The notes below the pieces were generated by a model. It worked only from the letters and a program-made list of their open reading frames with translations, searched no databases and was not told the origin of the DNA. A stretch of DNA of 64,000 nucleotides from Dyadobacter alkalitolerans DSM 23607 (GTDB lineage: Bacteria; Bacteroidota; Bacteroidia; Cytophagales; Spirosomataceae): assembly GCF_000428845.1 (NCBI RefSeq), contig NZ_AUAS01000005.1, positions 1-64,000 of the forward strand. Direction: 5' to 3'. How positions within the stretch are numbered: position 1 is the stretch's first letter; every line of letters begins with the position of its first letter. Position numbers and translations under genes: made by a program. This document shows positions 60,633-64,000 of the stretch, piece by piece.

Positions 60633-61916
60633 CTACTTTTTCTTGTAATCAATTTTAAAAATAGTGCCATTCAGGTCGTCGGTTACGTAAAGTGCGCCGT
60701 CGGGGCCTTGTGCGAGCCCGCATGGGCGATGCTGGATCGGGCCGGTTGGTTTAGCCAGGTCCGTTCCCGCAAAATTATCCGCAAAAATCTCCCATTTGCC
60801 TGGTTTACCATTCACAAATGGCACAAATGCAACCAGATAGCCTTTTTTCAGCTCCGCAGACTGGCTGTGAAATGCAATGAATGCGCCATTTTTATATCTC
60901 GCCGGGAACTGGTTACCAGTGTAAAACATGATCGCATTAGGACCGAGATGCGCCGGAAATGCAACCAGAGGATTGATTGCTTTTTCACCCGCCGTCTTCT
61001 TACCATCACCGCCATATTCAGGTGCGAGGATTTTTTTGTTCTGGAAATGGTCGTAGTAAATGTAGGGCCAGCCTGCATCGTCGCCTTCTTTTAATCTGTA
61101 AAGCGTTTCGGCAGGAAGTTTAGCACTTTGTTTTGGGGTGTAGTATTGAGGGTAAAAATCATCAAACTTTCCACGTCCATGCACGGTTGCGTACAATGCA
61201 TTTGTTTTTTGATCCCAGTCAATTCCTACTGCATTCTTTACACCCGTCGCGAAACGTACGCCGTCTGAAAAAGTCTGTCCGGCTTTATCCGCCTTGAATT
61301 TCCAGACTCCACCCGCAGAATCCAGAATCGTGCAGGGAGACATTCCCTTGCCCGAGCCGGTTTCACGGCAATTATCACTGTACGAACCCACTGTAACATA
61401 AATGTTACCCGCATTATCCAGCGTGATCGGCTTGGCATTGTCGCGGCCATGATCGGTCAGTCCTTCAATGATCTTTTCAGGTTTTTCAAAATCTACAACT
61501 TCCTCCTTATCATTCAGTTTATAACGAAAAACCCCTTTGTTTGAAGAGCTGTATAAATAACCGTTTTTGATTGCAATGCCCGTTCCCTGGTAATCCCCGA
61601 AAAGCGTTTTGCTCTCAATTTCACCGTCGCCGTTTGTGTCTTTGATGTGGTAAATCCCTTTGCCGTCTTTCAGCTTGGAAAGCTTCACATACATATCACC
61701 ATTTTTCCCGATCACCATGTGCCGGGTTGCGCCGAGGTCTGTTGCCAGGATTTTTGCCGAAAAGCCGGCGGGCAGTTTAAGCTCAGCTGCTTCAATCGGG
61801 AATTTTTTGTTACCGGATGTGGGAGGATTAGCCGGAACATTTGTGTAAGCAAACAAGCCGGTGGCGCCTGCTAATGCCAGAAATGCCCCTGTGATTTTTG
61901 ATAATTTTTTGCTCAT
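60633..61916 (-). CDS. Sorbosone/glucose dehydrogenase-type (PQQ-fold) exported protein
   Basis: 427 aa. Signal or anchor region at residues 5-25 (ITGAFLALAGATGLFAYTNV). Six-bladed propeller of the GSDH family: ELKLPAGFSAKILATDLGAT, GNIYVTVGSYSDNCRE, FATGVKNAVGIDWDQKTNAL, and a last blade HRPCGLAQGPDGALYVTDDL. Such proteins oxidise sugars or sorbosone with PQQ, though cofactor residues cannot be confirmed here. Its stop is 1 bp from the convergent SDR gene's stop. Confidence 0.88.
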   Translation of the reverse strand: MSKKLSKITGAFLALAGATGLFAYTNVPANPPTSGNKKFPIEAAELKLPAGFSAKILATDLGATRHMVIGKNGDMYVKLSKLKDGKGIYHIKDTNGDGEIESKTLFGDYQGTGIAIKNGYLYSSSNKGVFRYKLNDKEEVVDFEKPEKIIEGLTDHGRDNAKPITLDNAGNIYVTVGSYSDNCRETGSGKGMSPCTILDSAGGVWKFKADKAGQTFSDGVRFATGVKNAVGIDWDQKTNALYATVHGRGKFDDFYPQYYTPKQSAKLPAETLYRLKEGDDAGWPYIYYDHFQNKKILAPEYGGDGKKTAGEKAINPLVAFPAHLGPNAIMFYTGNQFPARYKNGAFIAFHSQSAELKKGYLVAFVPFVNGKPGKWEIFADNFAGTDLAKPTGPIQHRPCGLAQGPDGALYVTDDLNGTIFKIDYKKK

Positions 61917-62134
61917 GCAATGAGTAATAATGAGTTAAATAAATAAAAGGCTGACCGCCGTGCGGACAAATTCCGTGTCTGTATTAGAAAGCATTTCACC
62001 GAAACTTTATTACTTGTTGTGCCCGCTCAATTTTCCTTATATAAATGTAAATTGGAATGATTTTTTTTAACATATTTGAACCGTAGAACTAGAAAAACCT
62101 CGCTAACAACCAGCAAACCAATAAATTTTGAGCT
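61917..62134. other. Divergent promoter region
   Basis: 218 bp between the GSDH-like gene (-) and the acidic protein gene (+). AT-rich around 62040-62110. No repeat or clear TAnnTTTG element stands out. Confidence 0.3.
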
Positions 62135-62464
62135 ATGAATCCATATGACGATGATGACGATGAATTGTTTGACGACGATTTGCCAGGAAATTATCCCGCG
62201 GAAGAAGACATTTTTCGTCAGGGCCTGATTGATCCGGATATTGATCCTGAGGACATTTCAAAAGTAAAGAGTGAGATCGAACTGGAATCGGATGACTGGA
62301 ATGAAAAATCCTTCGACGATGATCTGACTGGCGACGACCTGGACGTTCCGGGATCAGAGGACGATGACGAGGACGAAATGATCGGCAGAGAAGACGAAGA
62401 AAACAACTATTACAGCCTCGGCGGAGACAATCACGATAACCTGGAAGAAAACCAGGGCGACTAG
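62135..62464 (+). CDS. Highly acidic small hypothetical protein
   Basis: 109 aa with Asp/Glu making up close to half of the residues (an aspartate run at positions 5-9; SEDDDEDEMIGREDEENNYY near the C-terminus). No Cys, no signal peptide. Likely disordered. Small acidic proteins of this sort are common in Cytophagales but their function is not known to me. Own terminator 20 bp after the stop, so it is a single-gene unit. The coding potential is supported by composition, an ATG start and the terminator. Confidence 0.65.
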   Translation: MNPYDDDDDELFDDDLPGNYPAEEDIFRQGLIDPDIDPEDISKVKSEIELESDDWNEKSFDDDLTGDDLDVPGSEDDDEDEMIGREDEENNYYSLGGDNHDNLEENQGD

Positions 62465-62484
62465 TCTCTTCAAACATATTCATA

Positions 62485-62516
62485 AAACCGGACAACTTCC
62501 TTGCCCGGTTTTTTTA
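62485..62516 (+). terminator. Terminator after the acidic protein gene
   Basis: AAACCGG (62485-62491) pairs with CCGGTTT (62505-62511), with continuing T residues (TTTTTTT). Confidence 0.8.
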
Positions 62517-62579
62517 TGTCCGGATTCGCCATAAGTATGATTAGTAGGCCCCATACTTTTGCTAAAAACAAATTGGAAC

Positions 62580-63758
62580 ATGGCCGAATTTACTCCCGAA
62601 GCTTTCAAGAAAGAACTGATCAGCATCCTTACTTACTGGGAAAAACACGGCCCTGACCTAGAAAAAGGCGGATTTTATGGTCGGGTGAATTATGAAAACC
62701 AGCCTGTTAAAGATGCTGATCGCTCGGTTGTATTGACAGGCCGTATTTTATGGACTTACTCACTCGCGCACCGGCTGTTTAAAGAAGCCAAATATCTGAC
62801 ATTGGCCGACCGCGCTTACCAGCAACTGGTAAAGTATTTTTTTGATCATGAGCATGGTGGCGTGTATTGGTCTGTAAGAGCGGACGGATCGCCTTTGGAA
62901 ACCAAAAAGCAGATCTACGGCAATGCATTTGCCATGTACGGGCTCAGCGAATATTTCCGCGTTACACATTTTCAACCTGCATTAGATAAGGCAAAAGAAC
63001 TATTTAATGTCATTGAAAAACACGCATTTGACCCGGTTAATGGCGGCTACCGCGAAGCATTTGACCGCGACTGGTCCAGCACAGACGATTACATTCTGAG
63101 CAAAAGTCCGTGGATCAAAAGTATGAACACGCATTTGCACCTGGTGGAGGCTTATGCCAATTTATACAGCGTGTGGCCGGACCCGAAATTGAAAAAACAA
63201 ACCGCTAACATGCTGGAAGCGATCATTACCAGGATCGTGAACCCGAAAACGCACAGTATGGAGCTGTTTTTTGACGAAAAATGGAAATCGAAAGACCACA
63301 TTGTTTCCTATGGGCACGACATTGAAGCTTCCTGGCTTTTATTTGAAACTGCGGAGATCCTGCACGATGAGCGCCTGATTGCCAAACTCAAAAAAGTGGC
63401 AATAGCGATGGCCGATTCTGCGAGTAAGGGACTGGCAGCGGATGGTGCCCTGAATTATGAATTTGATCCTGAAACAAAACATTTGCAAACGGATCGCTCC
63501 TGGTGGGTTTTGGCGGAACAAATGGTCGGATTTTACAATGCTTACCAGCTGACCAAAGACGAACAATATAAAGTTAAGGCTGAACGCAGCTGGGATTACA
63601 TTGTAGGCAAGTTCGTAGATCACGAAAAGGGTGAATGGCACGGCACCGTAAAGGCCGACGGCACGCCCGTAAAAGGCGACAAGGTCAACTTCTGGAAATG
63701 TCCGTATCACAATGCGCGCGCATGTGCGGAAATGTTAAGACGCGTCTCTACAAGCTAG
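62580..63758 (+). CDS. AGE-family sugar epimerase (cellobiose 2-epimerase-like)
   Basis: 392 aa from the ATG at 62580 (MAEFTPEAFKKELISILTYW); an upstream TTG is a less likely start. An (alpha/alpha)6 barrel with family motifs GGFYGRVNYENQPVKDADRS, WSVRADGSPLETKKQIYGNA, the active-site HDIEASWLLFETAE and DRSWWVLAEQMVGFYNAY. The His of GHDIEAS and the following Glu and Trp residues are as in cellobiose 2-epimerases. Epimerises the reducing-end glucose of beta-1,4-disaccharides to mannose, if the assignment is right; N-acylglucosamine epimerase is the alternative. Confidence 0.88.
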   Translation: MAEFTPEAFKKELISILTYWEKHGPDLEKGGFYGRVNYENQPVKDADRSVVLTGRILWTYSLAHRLFKEAKYLTLADRAYQQLVKYFFDHEHGGVYWSVRADGSPLETKKQIYGNAFAMYGLSEYFRVTHFQPALDKAKELFNVIEKHAFDPVNGGYREAFDRDWSSTDDYILSKSPWIKSMNTHLHLVEAYANLYSVWPDPKLKKQTANMLEAIITRIVNPKTHSMELFFDEKWKSKDHIVSYGHDIEASWLLFETAEILHDERLIAKLKKVAIAMADSASKGLAADGALNYEFDPETKHLQTDRSWWVLAEQMVGFYNAYQLTKDEQYKVKAERSWDYIVGKFVDHEKGEWHGTVKADGTPVKGDKVNFWKCPYHNARACAEMLRRVSTS

Positions 63759-63765
63759 AAATCAG

Positions 63766-64000
63766 TTAATTAAGGAACATTTCATCCACCAGCAGCAGTG
63801 CTTTATTGCCTTTGCTTCTGTGCCAGTCGGGAATCTTGTTTAATGGTTTCGCTATGATTTTCACGTAAGAAAGGCTCTGTGGCTTGAATGTTCCTTCCAC
63901 GGTTTGTAAACTGGGCCTATCCCCTTTTTTTGGCATCTTCGCCTTGAACCTCGTCAGTAAGTTCAGAGTTTGCGCATTATCACCACCCCATATTTCAATC
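63766..64000 (-). CDS. C-terminal end of a beta-N-acetylhexosaminidase-like (GH20) protein
   Basis: Open frame from the right edge to a TAA at 63766. The visible 77 residues include IEIWGGDNAQTLNLLTRFKA at the edge and SYVKIIAKPLNKIPDWHRSK, KALLLVDEMF at the end. This matches the beta-sandwich C-terminal domain of Bacteroidota GH20 hexosaminidases (the KI-AKP and W-H-x-G-x-K/A motifs). The catalytic part lies outside the window. Convergent with the AGE gene, stops 8 bp apart. Confidence 0.7.
   Translation of the reverse strand, partial: IEIWGGDNAQTLNLLTRFKAKMPKKGDRPSLQTVEGTFKPQSLSYVKIIAKPLNKIPDWHRSKGNKALLLVDEMFLN

Noticed and set aside
1..64000. CRISPR arrays, rRNA genes and prophage structural genes
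   Set aside because: No regularly spaced repeats, no rRNA sequence and no phage head, tail or lysis proteins were seen on either strand.

Overview
The window looks like chromosome of a Cytophagales bacterium (Bacteroidota), probably close to Dyadobacter/Spirosomataceae. Grounds: two SusC/SusD nutrient-import loci, one led by an ECF sigma factor and a FecR-type anti-sigma; several lipoproteins with Bacteroidota-style lipoboxes; promoter-like TAnnTTTG elements; almost no Shine-Dalgarno signals. The genus is inferred from protein flavour only.

Layout. 0-8 kb: IS110-family transposase end, ArsR plus two-domain SRPBCC operon, selO, small unknown genes (one with an in-frame TGA), a frameshifted SDR pseudogene, an NAD-dependent epimerase and a YflT-type stress protein. 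8-16 kb: sigma-fecR-susC-susD-MBL hydrolase on the minus strand. 16-25 kb: secreted PI-PLC divergent from a second susC-susD pair, framed by decayed sequence. A 110-bp repeat (16.71 and 24.05 kb) is the 3' part of a broken gene; its second copy cuts off the 5' end of another ORF. 25-31 kb: ion transport (ktrB with only a 32-codon ktrA stub, AGCS symporter, nhaA, DUF202). 30-38 kb: RND efflux operon (adaptor, pump, TolC) divergent from its likely two-component regulator, with an 11-bp direct repeat between them.

39-41 kb is a gene graveyard: AraC, LysR and other fragments and an SDR/AraC deletion junction. 41-46 kb is a defence and DNA-damage cluster: MNT-HEPN protein behind a perfect 14-bp-arm palindrome, an RloA/RloB ATPase-TOPRIM-like pair, an SRAP/HMCES-type protein, umuD and a truncated umuC. 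It ends at the 3' end of tRNA-Arg(CCG), as genomic islands often do, although no integrase or att duplication is visible. Between the SRAP gene and umuD lie two copies of TGGAAN4TCCA, 19 bp apart.

46-64 kb is mostly housekeeping and secreted-enzyme content: a NUDT14-like Nudix hydrolase near glgB, an exported acetolactate decarboxylase with an alpha/beta hydrolase, HAD and DinB proteins, M1 and S9 peptidases, a second YflT protein, and a sugar-related run (DUF1080 protein, SDR, sorbosone-dehydrogenase-like protein, AGE epimerase, end of a GH20-like gene). The best candidates for something new are the 41-46 kb cluster with its operators and the repeat-linked broken genes at 16.4 and 24 kb. No CRISPR array, prophage or conjugation gene was seen.
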